Positions 27,692 through 36,812 of a stretch of DNA of 64,000 bases are shown here, in pieces. Source of the stretch: JBGNFV01 sp049645705. Its GTDB lineage: Bacteria; Bacteroidota; Bacteroidia; Cytophagales; Cyclobacteriaceae. Position 1 is the first letter of the stretch. Every line of letters begins with the position of its first letter. The stretch spans positions 25,433 to 89,432 of the forward strand of contig JBARUK010000088.1 in assembly GCA_049645705.1 (NCBI GenBank), given 5' to 3'. Under the pieces are notes generated by a model. That model saw only the letters and a program-made list of their open reading frames with translations. It did not search any database and was not told the origin of the DNA. The translations under genes and the position numbers were made by a program.

Positions 27692-28249
27692 TCAGTCCTG
27701 CTCTATCAGCTTTTCAGGCTTGGTCGTAAGTCCAACCGATACACTGTCCTCGCCGAGGAAATGCTCGGTATGATGGCAACGGTCTTCTGTTTTGAAAAGG
27801 ATACCTTCCAGTAACTTCTTGGTGGCGTAGTCCTCCTCTTCGAAAGCCTTCTTAATACTTTTCCGCAGTTCAACTGCAATCGTCTTCTCTGCTTCCATAT
27901 CCCTGGTCAGCATATCACGAATACGGAATACACCCTCTTCCTCATGTTCGATATAAGCAAGTTCGATCATGTTCTTAGGATGACAGGTAGGTGTGTATCC
28001 CATTACCGTCAGTCGCTCGGCTAAGGCATCGTATGCTTTATGTATCTGGTCATAATTAGCCTCAAAGAACAGGTGCAGGTCTCTGAATTGCGGGCCTTCT
28101 ACCATCCAGTGATGCTTATGATACTGTTGATATAGAATGAGAAATGAAGATAAGTGGCGGTCGAGTTCTTTGGCCATTTTTGTGGCAGTCGATTTAGACA
28201 GACCTACCGGGTTACCTTCGTATTCATTTTGGTCTCTTAGCTTGTCCAT
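27692..28249 (-). CDS. dps: Dps-family DNA-binding ferritin-like protein
   Basis: Dodecameric mini-ferritin that oxidises and stores iron and protects DNA in starvation or oxidative stress. ATG 28249 is preferred over an upstream TTG (28261), giving 185 residues. The intersubunit ferroxidase site is visible: HKHHWMVEGPQFRDLHLFFEANYDQ with the His, Asp and Glu ligands. The C-terminal half carries an extra acidic helix before the final QD. Likely stress controlled; no operator recognised. Confidence 0.92.
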   Translation of the reverse strand: MDKLRDQNEYEGNPVGLSKSTATKMAKELDRHLSSFLILYQQYHKHHWMVEGPQFRDLHLFFEANYDQIHKAYDALAERLTVMGYTPTCHPKNMIELAYIEHEEEGVFRIRDMLTRDMEAEKTIAVELRKSIKKAFEEEDYATKKLLEGILFKTEDRCHHTEHFLGEDSVSVGLTTKPEKLIEQD

Positions 28250-28334
28250 ATAGTTCGTCAAAAAAATTTTCGTTCTAAAAATGCTATATGGATATTAACC
28301 TCTTATAAATCTTTATGTTTCAGAAAGAACCACT

Positions 28335-28568
28335 TCATACAGTGAGTACTTCTTCCTCAAGAACGGGATAGGGCACATCACTTACCGGACCGTCTTCCGG
28401 TAGGGAAATGCCCGGCGGCAGGTCCAGCACAGGGTCGGTATCTTCCAGTATACCTCCCTCGTCGTCTTCATCCCCGGATCTTTTATTCGCTATGCGCATA
28501 AAATGGATTATGACCCATACGATGTCGGCTACAAAAATGATGAAAAGAAATACGTAAGTCAGACTCAT
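28335..28568 (-). CDS. Small single-pass membrane protein with acidic tail
   Basis: A 77-residue protein: one transmembrane segment (residues about 3-24, TYVFLFIIFVADIVWVIIHF), a short basic stretch (RIANKR) and a strongly acidic, proline-rich tail. Clean start and stop and clear membrane topology support a real gene, of unknown function. Confidence 0.6.
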   Translation of the reverse strand: MSLTYVFLFIIFVADIVWVIIHFMRIANKRSGDEDDEGGILEDTDPVLDLPPGISLPEDGPVSDVPYPVLEEEVLTV

Positions 28569-28686
28569 TGTACAAGCGGGCTAATAGTTAAAATATATGC
28601 AATTGCCCTGAAAAATGCACCCGAATGAAGTATATTTATGTCGAAAACTTATCGGAAAGTAGCATTCTGACCAACTGACAACCCTT

Positions 28687-29013
28687 ATGTTATCAAACGT
28701 TGATATTATATTCGGCCTTATATTCGGCCTTATCATTTTTGTACTGATAGGAGCATTCTACGGTATCAAGTCCACAGACACGGGAGGTAGTCGGCTACTG
28801 CTGCTGTCCCTGGCTGCTAACCTGATGTCGTTTACTGTTTTCGGGGTAGTGTTTACAATAATCTGGGTGGTAGGTCTGATAGCCGGTTACGATCTCTCTA
28901 TTCCGCATTTTTACCTGGCGCTGCCCATGATGATCATCGCAGGGGTAGCCGGCTTTTTCGTCGGTTATCTTATCGGCAAGGTGGTAAAGCCTGACCATCG
29001 CGTGGTACACTGA
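28687..29013 (+). CDS. Small three-helix membrane protein
   Basis: A 108-residue, very hydrophobic protein with three predicted helices (about 6-26, 38-66, 73-99) and a basic end. A 12-base tandem duplication near the start (about 28708-28731) encodes a repeated IFGL in the first helix. Not recognised as a named family. It converges on the ABC exporter with a five-base gap. Confidence 0.65.
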   Translation: MLSNVDIIFGLIFGLIIFVLIGAFYGIKSTDTGGSRLLLLSLAANLMSFTVFGVVFTIIWVVGLIAGYDLSIPHFYLALPMMIIAGVAGFFVGYLIGKVVKPDHRVVH

Positions 29014-29018
29014 TCGGC

Positions 29019-30803
29019 TTAGTCGATCAGGTCTCCCTGCATCTGCTTATCGTATAGCTCGCGGTAGGCTCCGTTTGCTTCCAGTAGTTCCTCTTCTGTA
29101 CCGGACTCTACCATTACGCCATCATCCAGTACCAGTATCTTATCGGCAAGTTTGGCCGAGGATACGCGGTGAGATATAATAATAGACGTACGGCCCTGCA
29201 TGACACGGTTCATACTGTTAAGGATGGTGTTCTCTGTTTTAGTATCTACAGCAGACAGCGAATCGTCCAGCATCAGTACCCGGGGGTCGCCCGCTATGGC
29301 CCGGGCTATTGAAAGCCGCTGCTTCTGCCCCCCGGACAGTGTGATACCCCTCTCTCCCAGACGCGTTTGAAATCCTTTAGGGAAGCTCTCGATCTGACCG
29401 TACAGATCGGCATCTTTTGCTGCCTTCAATACTTTTTCCACTGACAGATCCTGCACACCAAAGGCGATGTTATTATGTATCGTGTCGCTAAAAAGGAATA
29501 CATCCTGCGGAACATACCCTATCTGACCACGAAGGCTTTTCAGGTTATGCTCCTCTATAGGCGAGCCATCTATCAATATTTGTCCGTCAGTAGTATCGTA
29601 CAGACGGCAAATGAGGTTAGCAATGGTACTCTTACCAGATCCAGTAGTGCCTATTATTGCCAGCGACTTACCCGGCTGTACATGGAAGCTGATATTTTTG
29701 AGTGCTGTAATGCCACTATCGGGATAAACAAAGGTCACGTTATCGAAACAAATATCTCCTTCGATCTTTTTCTCAATATTCCTGGTAGAAACGATCGTAT
29801 TAGGCGTCTTAAGAAACTCATTGATACGTTTCTGGCTGGCAGCCGCTCGCTGCACTATTGAGGTTACCCAACCTACACTGGCCACAGGCCATGTCAGCAG
29901 GTTTACGTAGATAATGAATTCAGCAATGTTGCCTATACTCAGGCTACCGTCTATTACTTCCACGCCACCTATAAACACAGTAAGAATAACACTAAGCCCT
30001 ATCAACGCCATGATCAGGGGGAAGAAAAGTGAGTCTACAAAGGTCAGACGCAGTGACTTGTCTTTATACTCATTGCTTTTCGTTTCAAAATCTGTTGCGC
30101 TGGAGTCCTCCCTGGTAAAGGCCTTCAGCACTCTGATGCCACTGAATGCCTCCTGTACAAAGGTGGAGAGGCCGGAGAGGCTGCGCTGTATTTCTTCTGA
30201 ACGCCTGTTGATTATATTGTTGACAAAGTAGATAGATAAGGACAGAAGCGGCAGCGGTACCAGTGACCACAATGTGAGCTTAGGGCTGATCAGGTACATG
30301 TGAGGAATGATCAGCAGAAAAAGTGTCAGCAAATTCAGCCCGTACATTATGGCAGGCCCCAGGTACATACGTACCCGGCTTACATCTTCAGAAATTCGCG
30401 CCATAAGGTCACCGGTATTGTTCTTACGGTAGAATGCTAATGGCAGGGCCTGGTAGTGAGCGTATATTTCGTTTTTCAGATCATATTCAATATGCCTGGA
30501 CATGACTATCAGCGTCTGCCTTACAAAAAACAGGAAGACGCCTCTGAGAAGGGCTATGCCGAAGAGCAGTAGTGCGTAAATAAAAATACTTGACTTAAAC
30601 AGGTCCAGTACTGTATCCTGCAGGCTCAAACCCCTGAATGTATTGTACAGATCGTAATTCTCCCGGATCATGTCAAATGAGTACCGCACGATCAGGGCAG
30701 GTATGATCTGAAATATATTGGATATAATAACGAATACGACCCCCAGGATAAGGTAGTGCTTGTACTTCAGCAGATACTTGTTGAGATAACTTAGCTCTTT
30801 CAA
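29019..30803 (-). CDS. ABC exporter, fused permease and ATPase (MsbA/BmrA type)
   Basis: A 594-residue half-transporter. Residues about 1-330 hold six membrane helices; the ATPase follows with Walker A GTTGSGKST, the LSGGQKQR signature, Walker B VLMLDD, and the switch His in IIISHRV. Such homodimers export lipids, drugs or peptides; the substrate cannot be told. Monocistronic. Confidence 0.93.
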   Translation of the reverse strand: MKELSYLNKYLLKYKHYLILGVVFVIISNIFQIIPALIVRYSFDMIRENYDLYNTFRGLSLQDTVLDLFKSSIFIYALLLFGIALLRGVFLFFVRQTLIVMSRHIEYDLKNEIYAHYQALPLAFYRKNNTGDLMARISEDVSRVRMYLGPAIMYGLNLLTLFLLIIPHMYLISPKLTLWSLVPLPLLSLSIYFVNNIINRRSEEIQRSLSGLSTFVQEAFSGIRVLKAFTREDSSATDFETKSNEYKDKSLRLTFVDSLFFPLIMALIGLSVILTVFIGGVEVIDGSLSIGNIAEFIIYVNLLTWPVASVGWVTSIVQRAAASQKRINEFLKTPNTIVSTRNIEKKIEGDICFDNVTFVYPDSGITALKNISFHVQPGKSLAIIGTTGSGKSTIANLICRLYDTTDGQILIDGSPIEEHNLKSLRGQIGYVPQDVFLFSDTIHNNIAFGVQDLSVEKVLKAAKDADLYGQIESFPKGFQTRLGERGITLSGGQKQRLSIARAIAGDPRVLMLDDSLSAVDTKTENTILNSMNRVMQGRTSIIISHRVSSAKLADKILVLDDGVMVESGTEEELLEANGAYRELYDKQMQGDLID

Positions 30804-31127
30804 CGCCCTCGGTTCTTAATGTGTGGAGCCTTTATAACGGCACGTGCGGCCTATAGGTTATTTGGGGCGCAATAACGGCAATTCTAATGACTGAAGTAAT
30901 AAAGTTTTAGAATATTTTGATATGGAATATCTGACTAAAAGCAACAACTGAAAAAGAATTATTTAACAAAATAATAACAAAGCATTTGCATGATGTACAA
31001 ATTGTCTGGTTAATGAATGGATTAATTCTTTGAATTCAACCGCGTTTTACCATATTATTGTGGCATTTAGCAGCGTGCAAACCTTTGCATTAAGGTCCGC
31101 TCCTGTCCCCTGACAACATAGATACCC
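30804..31127. other. Divergent intergenic region with leucine dehydrogenase promoter
   Basis: AT-rich 324 bases between the divergent ABC exporter and dehydrogenase genes. Apart from the promoter candidate at 31029-31060, no gene or strong hairpin is seen. Confidence 0.4.
31029..31060 (+). promoter_or_regulatory. Promoter candidate for leucine dehydrogenase
   Basis: TTTG (31029-31032), 20 bases, then TATTATTG (31053-31060), one mismatch from TAnnTTTG. It would give a leader of about 60 bases. Confidence 0.4.
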
Positions 31128-32231
31128 ATGGTTGAACTTAACGAAACGACAATGGAACAAGAGGCCTCAATATTCACTGAGATCTCCCAGCTAGGACATG
31201 AACAGGTAGTTTTCTGTCATGATGAGGCTACCGGCCTCAAAGCTATCATAGCGATTCATAATACTACCCTTGGCCCAGCGCTTGGCGGTACCAGAATGTG
31301 GAATTATGCAAGTGATTCAGAAGCTATAACCGACGTACTGCGACTGTCCAGAGGCATGACCTTCAAAGCAGCGGTATCAGGCCTGAACCTGGGCGGTGGT
31401 AAGGCTGTCATAATAGGAGATGCCAAAACTCAGAAGACGGAGCCATTCCTGCGCCGGTTCGGTAAGTTTGTAAACAGCCTGAACGGTAAATACATCACGG
31501 CAGAAGATGTAAACATGAAAACCCGTGATATGGAATTTATCGCGATGGAGACCAATCATGTGACCGGCCTGCCCGAATACCGTGGCGGTGGCGGCGACCC
31601 CAGCCCGGTAACGGCATACGGCACGTATGTAGGCATGAAGGCGGCCGCTAAGAAAGCCTACGGTAGTGATAACCTGAGCGGTAAGAAGATCGGTGTGCAG
31701 GGAGTAGGCCAGGTAGGTGGCTACCTGGTAGAGCGCCTGGCCCAGGAAGGTGCGGAGATCTACATTACTGATATAAATGTGGAGCGCATGTCGATGATAA
31801 GCCAGGAGTTCAACGCCAAGGTTGTAGGAATGGACGAGATATACGACCTGGACCTGGATATTTATGCTCCGTGTGCACTTGGCGCCACTCTTAATGACGA
31901 TACTATACCCCGCCTGAAGTGTCAGGTAGTGGCCGGTGCTGCCAACAACCAGCTCAAAGAAGAGCTTAAGCATGGCCGTATGCTAATAGAAAGAGGGATC
32001 GTTTATGCACCTGATTTCGTGATAAATGCAGGAGGCCTGATAAATGTGTACGCCGAGCACCTAGGCACATACAAACGTGAACTTGCCCACCAGCAGGCAG
32101 AGAAAATCTACAATACGACTATAGAAATCCTGGATAGCGCGCGTGATAACGACATTACGCCACAGGAAGCTGCTATGAAATATGCCCAAAGTCGCATAGA
32201 CGATATAGGCAAGCTTAAACAAACCCTATAG
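31128..32231 (+). CDS. Leucine (branched-chain amino acid) dehydrogenase
   Basis: Oxidative deaminase of the Glu/Leu/Phe/Val dehydrogenase family, reversibly converting leucine to 2-oxoisocaproate with NAD+. The glycine-rich substrate region and catalytic lysine are in GLNLGGGKAVIIGD. The coenzyme-binding fold has GVQGVGQVGGYLVERL. At 367 residues it is the length of leucine dehydrogenases rather than the longer glutamate enzymes. ATG 31128 is used; an internal ATG at 31152 is possible. Terminated at 32249-32270. Confidence 0.88.
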   Translation: MVELNETTMEQEASIFTEISQLGHEQVVFCHDEATGLKAIIAIHNTTLGPALGGTRMWNYASDSEAITDVLRLSRGMTFKAAVSGLNLGGGKAVIIGDAKTQKTEPFLRRFGKFVNSLNGKYITAEDVNMKTRDMEFIAMETNHVTGLPEYRGGGGDPSPVTAYGTYVGMKAAAKKAYGSDNLSGKKIGVQGVGQVGGYLVERLAQEGAEIYITDINVERMSMISQEFNAKVVGMDEIYDLDLDIYAPCALGATLNDDTIPRLKCQVVAGAANNQLKEELKHGRMLIERGIVYAPDFVINAGGLINVYAEHLGTYKRELAHQQAEKIYNTTIEILDSARDNDITPQEAAMKYAQSRIDDIGKLKQTL

Positions 32232-32248
32232 AAAGAACGATAAATATA

Positions 32249-32280
32249 GGCCGGCATTTATTTGCCGGCCTTATTTTTTA
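32249..32280 (+). terminator. Terminator of leucine dehydrogenase
   Basis: Perfect 8-bp GC-only-core stem (GGCCGGCA/TGCCGGCC, 32249-32256 and 32263-32270) followed by a T-rich tract. It abuts the nusB -7 box. Confidence 0.85.
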
Positions 32281-32288
32281 TAATTTTG
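32281..32288 (+). promoter_or_regulatory. -7 element TAATTTTG before nusB
   Basis: Exact TAnnTTTG match 26 bases upstream of the nusB ATG. No well-placed TTTG was found upstream. Confidence 0.4.
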
Positions 32289-32313
32289 CACACGTTCTTT
32301 CAGATCATGCCGA

Positions 32314-33504
32314 ATGCTTAACAGACGATCGTTGCGAATAAAGGCGATGCAAGCCATTTACTCTTTCAAACAGAGTGAAGCTTCCCATTACGAACTCGCC
32401 AAGGAATTAATTGACGACACTTTTGCTCCTGACCTCAACTCTATGGTGGTCCAGGACAAAACTGCCCTGCGCGAAAAAGCCACCCGTACCCGGAAGCTTT
32501 TTGTCAAAAACTTTAAAAGTGACAGTGTCGACTTTGAAAGTGAGCAGGATGAAGAAATCCGTAAAGGTGTCATCAGCGCTATAAATTACTACCGGAACCA
32601 GGTTAGAAAAGACAGGGAGTTCTATAAAAAGAATATGGTAGCCGAGACCGAATCGGTCTATGATATCTACTTTATGCTTCTGGCCCTGCTGCCCGCCTTT
32701 GGCGAGCAGGCTTATCAACTGGAAGAAGGTAAGAAAAACCGCCACCTGGAAGAAAACAAGGCCAGGGTAGCGGCTAATCTGAACCTCTATAACAATAAGG
32801 TAGTTCGGATACTACGTGAGGACCCTGCCCTGAAGCAAATACTGATCAAAAACGATATTGGCTGGGAAGGTGAGCGGGAACAAGTACGGACATGGTACCG
32901 GGATGTCCTGCTCAAAGACCAGAAATACATGGACTATCTGAAGCTGGATGACCCAAATCTGGATGAAGACAGAAAGATTGTAAACCACATTGTCAAAAAT
33001 CTGGTTTTCAAGTCAGAGCCCACAAGTAAATATATGGAAGAGCAGGATCTGAGCTGGGAGGAAGATAAGGCTGCCTTGCGAAGCATGGTGACCAAATCTT
33101 TGAAGTCCGCTGATCCGGAAGAACCCCAGACTGATAGGCTCACGTTGATCAATCTTAGCAATAACTGGGACGACGACCGGGAATTTTACAAAGATTTATA
33201 TTCGCATACTCTTGAAAATGAGAAAGAATATGAGAATATAATAGCGGGCAAGGCGAAGAACTGGGATGTGGACCGGATGGCAGCTACGGATCAGATCATT
33301 CTGAAGATGGGTCTGGCAGAAATGCTTCAGTTCCCCAGTATTCCGGTGAAAGTAACCATAAATGAATATATTGAGATCAGTAAACTATACAGTACACCCA
33401 AGTCCAAGCAGTTTATAAACGGCATACTGGACGTACTGGCGCAGGAACTGACGGACTCAGGCGCTATCAGAAAAAGCGGCAGAGGTTTAATTGATAACAA
33501 ATAA
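32314..33504 (+). CDS. nusB: Transcription antitermination factor NusB, long Bacteroidota form
   Basis: Binds boxA RNA with ribosomal protein S10 during rRNA antitermination. At 396 residues it is more than twice the length of E. coli NusB. The N-terminal RRSLRIKAMQAIYSF and C-terminal ATDQIILKMGLAEML...KVTINEYIEISKLYSTPKS are the NusB core; the middle is a charged helical insertion. Four W-(D/E)-x-(D/E)-(R/K) motifs (WEGER, WEEDK, WDDDR, WDVDR) start helices in the second half. First gene of a seven-gene string ending in coaE. Confidence 0.92.
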   Translation: MLNRRSLRIKAMQAIYSFKQSEASHYELAKELIDDTFAPDLNSMVVQDKTALREKATRTRKLFVKNFKSDSVDFESEQDEEIRKGVISAINYYRNQVRKDREFYKKNMVAETESVYDIYFMLLALLPAFGEQAYQLEEGKKNRHLEENKARVAANLNLYNNKVVRILREDPALKQILIKNDIGWEGEREQVRTWYRDVLLKDQKYMDYLKLDDPNLDEDRKIVNHIVKNLVFKSEPTSKYMEEQDLSWEEDKAALRSMVTKSLKSADPEEPQTDRLTLINLSNNWDDDREFYKDLYSHTLENEKEYENIIAGKAKNWDVDRMAATDQIILKMGLAEMLQFPSIPVKVTINEYIEISKLYSTPKSKQFINGILDVLAQELTDSGAIRKSGRGLIDNK

Positions 33505-33514
33505 CTACACCGAA

Positions 33515-33814
33515 ATGAATAAGACCACGAGCACCATACTAGGCGCTATTGCAGGTGCCGCAGCCGGAACGGTGATCGGCATCTTGTTTGCTCCTGACAA
33601 GGGGAGTAATACCCGCGACCGTCTTACCTACAGGCTGGCACGGTACCGCGAAAGGCTGGAAGAACTCCTTGAAGACCTGGTAGAATCAAGGAACCTTCCT
33701 GATTCGGCGGCTAAGTCTGAGAGTCAGAGAGTTATATCCGACGCCAAAGTTAAAGCAGAAAAGCTGTTAGAAGATGTTGACGACCTGATCGGACAGATCA
33801 GAGAGCAGCAATAA
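33515..33814 (+). CDS. YtxH-domain small protein
   Basis: Start at ATG 33515, ten bases after nusB; 99 residues. A glycine/alanine-rich membrane helix (ILGAIAGAAAGTVIGILFAPDKG) is followed by a charged helical region that could form a coiled coil. This is the YtxH/gas-vesicle-like stress family, role unknown. Confidence 0.8.
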   Translation: MNKTTSTILGAIAGAAAGTVIGILFAPDKGSNTRDRLTYRLARYRERLEELLEDLVESRNLPDSAAKSESQRVISDAKVKAEKLLEDVDDLIGQIREQQ

Positions 33815-33851
33815 TCTTAATTATACGTAAGTTCACTGGAGTTATAGATTG

Positions 33852-34853
33852 ATGAAGAAGGTAACCCTGATAGAAGGAGACGGTATTGGACCAGAAATAA
33901 CCGGCTCGATAAAGACCATTTTTAAAGAAGCAGGTGTGCCCATTGAATGGGAAGAAGAAAATGCCGGCCAGACTGCCCTCAACGAAAAAGGTGAGTTGAT
34001 ACCCGGCTCCCTGGTAGAGAGCATCAAACGTAACAAAGTGGCACTCAAGGGCCCCATCACCACGCCTGTGGGTCACGGTTTCAAAAGCGTAAATGTTCAG
34101 TTACGCCAGATGTTCGATCTGTACCAGAACGTACGGCCGTGCATGACTACCGAGGGTCTTGAGAGCAAGTTTGACAATGTCGACCTGGTTCTGTTTCGTG
34201 AGAATACCGAAGGTCTGTACAGCGGACTCGAGTTTTACGATGAAAGGCTGGAAATAAGTGACAGCATTGCCCGTATTACTAAAAAAGGCTGTGAAAGAAT
34301 TGTAAGGGCGGCTTTTCAGTATGCCCGTGATAATGGCCGCAGCAAAGTGACGGTAGTTCACAAAGCCAATATCCTTAAAAATGCCGGCCGTCTGTTCCTG
34401 GATGCTGGTAAGCGTGTAAGTGAGGAGTTTCCTGACGTAGATCTCGATGATAAGATCATCGACAATATGTGCATGCAGATGGTGCTTCGTCCGGAGCAGT
34501 TCGAAGTAGTGGTAGCTACCAACCTCTTCGGAGACATCCTCAGTGACCTTGGCGCAGGTCTGGTAGGAGGACTTGGTGTGGTATCCGGTGCGAATATTGG
34601 CGATGACATTGCTATTTTTGAAGCAGTACATGGTACGGCTCCGGACATTGCCGGTAAAAACCTGGCCAATCCGACAGCTCTTATCAGATCAGCGATCATG
34701 ATGCTGGACTACCTGGAAGAAAGAGACCATGCAAAGAATATCAATAATGCACTGCTCAAAACTTTGAAAGATCCAAATTCACGCACCGGCGATCTGGGTG
34801 GAAGTGCCTCAACCAAAGAATTTACCCAGAGTATCCTTAAAAATTTCGCGTAA
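33852..34853 (+). CDS. NAD-dependent isocitrate/isopropylmalate dehydrogenase family
   Basis: Oxidative decarboxylase of 333 residues (ATG 33852; a TTG three bases earlier is unlikely). IEGDGIGPEI starts the fold; the substrate loop LALKGPITTPVG-like KGPITTP and RENTEGLYSG support isocitrate use, as in NAD-dependent IDH, rather than isopropylmalate. NLFGDILSDL and EAVHGTAPDIAG are the cofactor and metal motifs. It sits within the nusB-coaE string. Confidence 0.88.
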   Translation: MKKVTLIEGDGIGPEITGSIKTIFKEAGVPIEWEEENAGQTALNEKGELIPGSLVESIKRNKVALKGPITTPVGHGFKSVNVQLRQMFDLYQNVRPCMTTEGLESKFDNVDLVLFRENTEGLYSGLEFYDERLEISDSIARITKKGCERIVRAAFQYARDNGRSKVTVVHKANILKNAGRLFLDAGKRVSEEFPDVDLDDKIIDNMCMQMVLRPEQFEVVVATNLFGDILSDLGAGLVGGLGVVSGANIGDDIAIFEAVHGTAPDIAGKNLANPTALIRSAIMMLDYLEERDHAKNINNALLKTLKDPNSRTGDLGGSASTKEFTQSILKNFA

Positions 34854-34915
34854 AATTTGATATTTTTGGCAAATTCTGTGTTATAGGATTGATCAAAAAA
34901 AAATTATTGAGCATC

Positions 34916-35455
34916 ATGAGAAAAAATATTCTTCGAGTACTAGCCCTAGCGATGCCCGTAATCATCATTACCAGCTGTGCGGACGCCGAACTAGAAAATA
35001 GAGTAGCCGAGCTGGAAGAGCGGGTAGCAACCATTGAAAACGGCGGAACTGCTGCCGTAAATTCGCAGCTTCCTCCTGCCCAGCAGGTGAACCTGCAGCA
35101 GGAAAAGCCTGAGGGCCCATTGCCTGCTATATCTTTTGAAAAAGAGGAGCATGACTTCGGTACTATCAATGAAGGTGATGTGGTAGAGCATACTTTTGCC
35201 TTTACTAATACCGGCGAAAAGCCTCTTATCATCAGCAATGCTTCTGCTTCGTGCGGATGTACTGTACCTGAGTGGCCTAAGCAGCCTATCCCTCCCGGAA
35301 AGACTGGCGAGATCAAAGCCCGCTTCAACAGTACAGGCAAGCCTAACCAGCAAAACAAGACTATTACGATTACTGCCAACACGTTTCCTGAAAAGAATAC
35401 GCTTCGTATCAAAGCTAACGTAATGCCCAAGTCAAACGGCCCCGTAGCTCAGTAA
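34916..35455 (+). CDS. DUF1573 lipoprotein
   Basis: ATG 34916 gives 179 residues: a lipoprotein signal peptide ending at C21 (ITSC), a heptad helix (LENRVAELEERVATIE) that could trimerise like a murein lipoprotein, a proline/glutamine linker, and a DUF1573 Ig-like domain (about 80-175) with SASCGCTVPEWPKQPIPPG. The family is common in Bacteroidota and uncharacterised. The conserved neighbours nusB and yajC suggest a housekeeping role. Confidence 0.88.
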   Translation: MRKNILRVLALAMPVIIITSCADAELENRVAELEERVATIENGGTAAVNSQLPPAQQVNLQQEKPEGPLPAISFEKEEHDFGTINEGDVVEHTFAFTNTGEKPLIISNASASCGCTVPEWPKQPIPPGKTGEIKARFNSTGKPNQQNKTITITANTFPEKNTLRIKANVMPKSNGPVAQ

Positions 35456-35495
35456 TCGGATATTTCAATACACGACGATTTTAAATAGTAACTGA

Positions 35496-35813
35496 ATGTT
35501 TTTACAGGCGCCCGGTGGCGATGCCATGCAGACACTGTTTCTGCTAGGCGGTATGGCGATCATATTTTATTTCTTTATGATCCGCCCGCAACAGAAGAAG
35601 TCGAAAGACCAGCGTACATTTGTAGACCAGATCAAAAAGGGAGATAACGTCGTGACTATCGGTGGTATTCATGGTAAGGTTTTTTCCGTAGATGCGGAAA
35701 CCGTAACCGTCGAAGTAGATCGGGGATATAAAATAACCGTTGAGAAGACAGCCATAAGCTTCGAAAACAGTCGACGTGCCTCGGACAAACCTGTTAAAAA
35801 AGAAAAGGACTAG
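35496..35813 (+). CDS. yajC: Preprotein translocase subunit YajC
   Basis: Accessory inner membrane subunit of the Sec translocon. The 105-residue protein has one membrane helix (TLFLLGGMAIIFYFFMIRPQQKK, residues about 11-33), the RPQQKK end characteristic of YajC, and a beta-rich domain with KGDNVVTIGGIHGKV. Nine bases before the ybbR-like gene. Confidence 0.95.
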   Translation: MFLQAPGGDAMQTLFLLGGMAIIFYFFMIRPQQKKSKDQRTFVDQIKKGDNVVTIGGIHGKVFSVDAETVTVEVDRGYKITVEKTAISFENSRRASDKPVKKEKD

Positions 35814-35822
35814 CCTTACTTT

Positions 35823-36812
35823 GTGAACAAGGTAAATCGTATCCTAAATAACTTATCTGCCGCATACGCTAGAAAGAGCCGCGGCAGTACCAACTGGAAG
35901 GTAGTGGTTTTATGCTTTATTGCAGCCGCTACCTTTTGGCTTTTTAGTGCCCTGAACGAAACCCATACCGCACAGATAACCTATCCGGTGCAGTTTGAGC
36001 TGGTAGACAGTAACCTGGTAGTGATGGAAAAGCTACCGGAGAAGGTCCCTATCAGCGTAACGGGTGGTGGCTGGAATCTCCTGCGGCGTACATCCTGGTT
36101 TGATGTGCAACCTCTCATCATTACCGTTTATAATCCTACTGAGCAGAAGTTTTTGCTGGGTAGAAACCTGCTGGGCAGATTCAGGGACCACCTGGATGAA
36201 ATAGAGGTAAATAGCGTATTTCAGGATACTTTGCGTCTGAATGTGGAACGACGCGTAAGGAAGAAGGTGCCGGTAATGGTAGATACTATGGCTATCTACA
36301 TTCGCAAAAATTACCGCCGCAATACCCCGGTGATCCTCGCACCGGATTCAATTGAATTTATAGGCCCTCAGTCTGAGGTAGAATCGCTGCCCGATACGGT
36401 ATGGGTAAGTGTGCAGTCGGAAGATATAGACCAGGACTTCTTCGAAGAGTTTGATATGCAGGTAGACAATGCACCCCATAGCCGGGTGGAGCCTTCTAGT
36501 ATATCAATGAAATTCGGCATAAAGAAACTGCAGGAGGTCAATGGCAATGTGATCATCGACCCGATCTTCTTTCCGCAGAGCAATACCCTGATGCTGGAGG
36601 ACTCTATCGTATCTATTACTATACTTGCGTACGAGGACCTGGTAAGTACGCTGAAGCCAAATACGGTACAGGTAGTGGCTGACTACCGTAAGATGAGGCG
36701 AGACAGTACTATCCTGCCGGAAGTGGTCTATGTGCCTGATGAGGTATTAGGCGTAATAATGGATAGTGTACGCCTAAAAGTAATAAAACGCCCCGTAGCC
36801 GATGAAAACTGA
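35823..36812 (+). CDS. YbbR-like (CdaR-type) membrane protein
   Basis: Starts at GTG 35823; 329 residues. One N-terminal membrane helix (about 26-46, WKVVVLCFIAAATFWLFSAL) is followed by three YbbR-type beta repeats in the periplasm. In Firmicutes such proteins control the c-di-AMP cyclase CdaA, but no cdaA is adjacent here, so the role is open. Overlaps coaE by 11 bases. Confidence 0.82.
   Translation: MNKVNRILNNLSAAYARKSRGSTNWKVVVLCFIAAATFWLFSALNETHTAQITYPVQFELVDSNLVVMEKLPEKVPISVTGGGWNLLRRTSWFDVQPLIITVYNPTEQKFLLGRNLLGRFRDHLDEIEVNSVFQDTLRLNVERRVRKKVPVMVDTMAIYIRKNYRRNTPVILAPDSIEFIGPQSEVESLPDTVWVSVQSEDIDQDFFEEFDMQVDNAPHSRVEPSSISMKFGIKKLQEVNGNVIIDPIFFPQSNTLMLEDSIVSITILAYEDLVSTLKPNTVQVVADYRKMRRDSTILPEVVYVPDEVLGVIMDSVRLKVIKRPVADEN

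Noticed and set aside
29009..29030. CTGATCG/CGATCAG palindrome between two convergent stops
   Set aside because: Short stem without a T-run; could be chance.
35440..35456. CCGTAGCTCAG resembling a tRNA D-arm
   Set aside because: It encodes the end of the DUF1573 protein and no cloverleaf forms.
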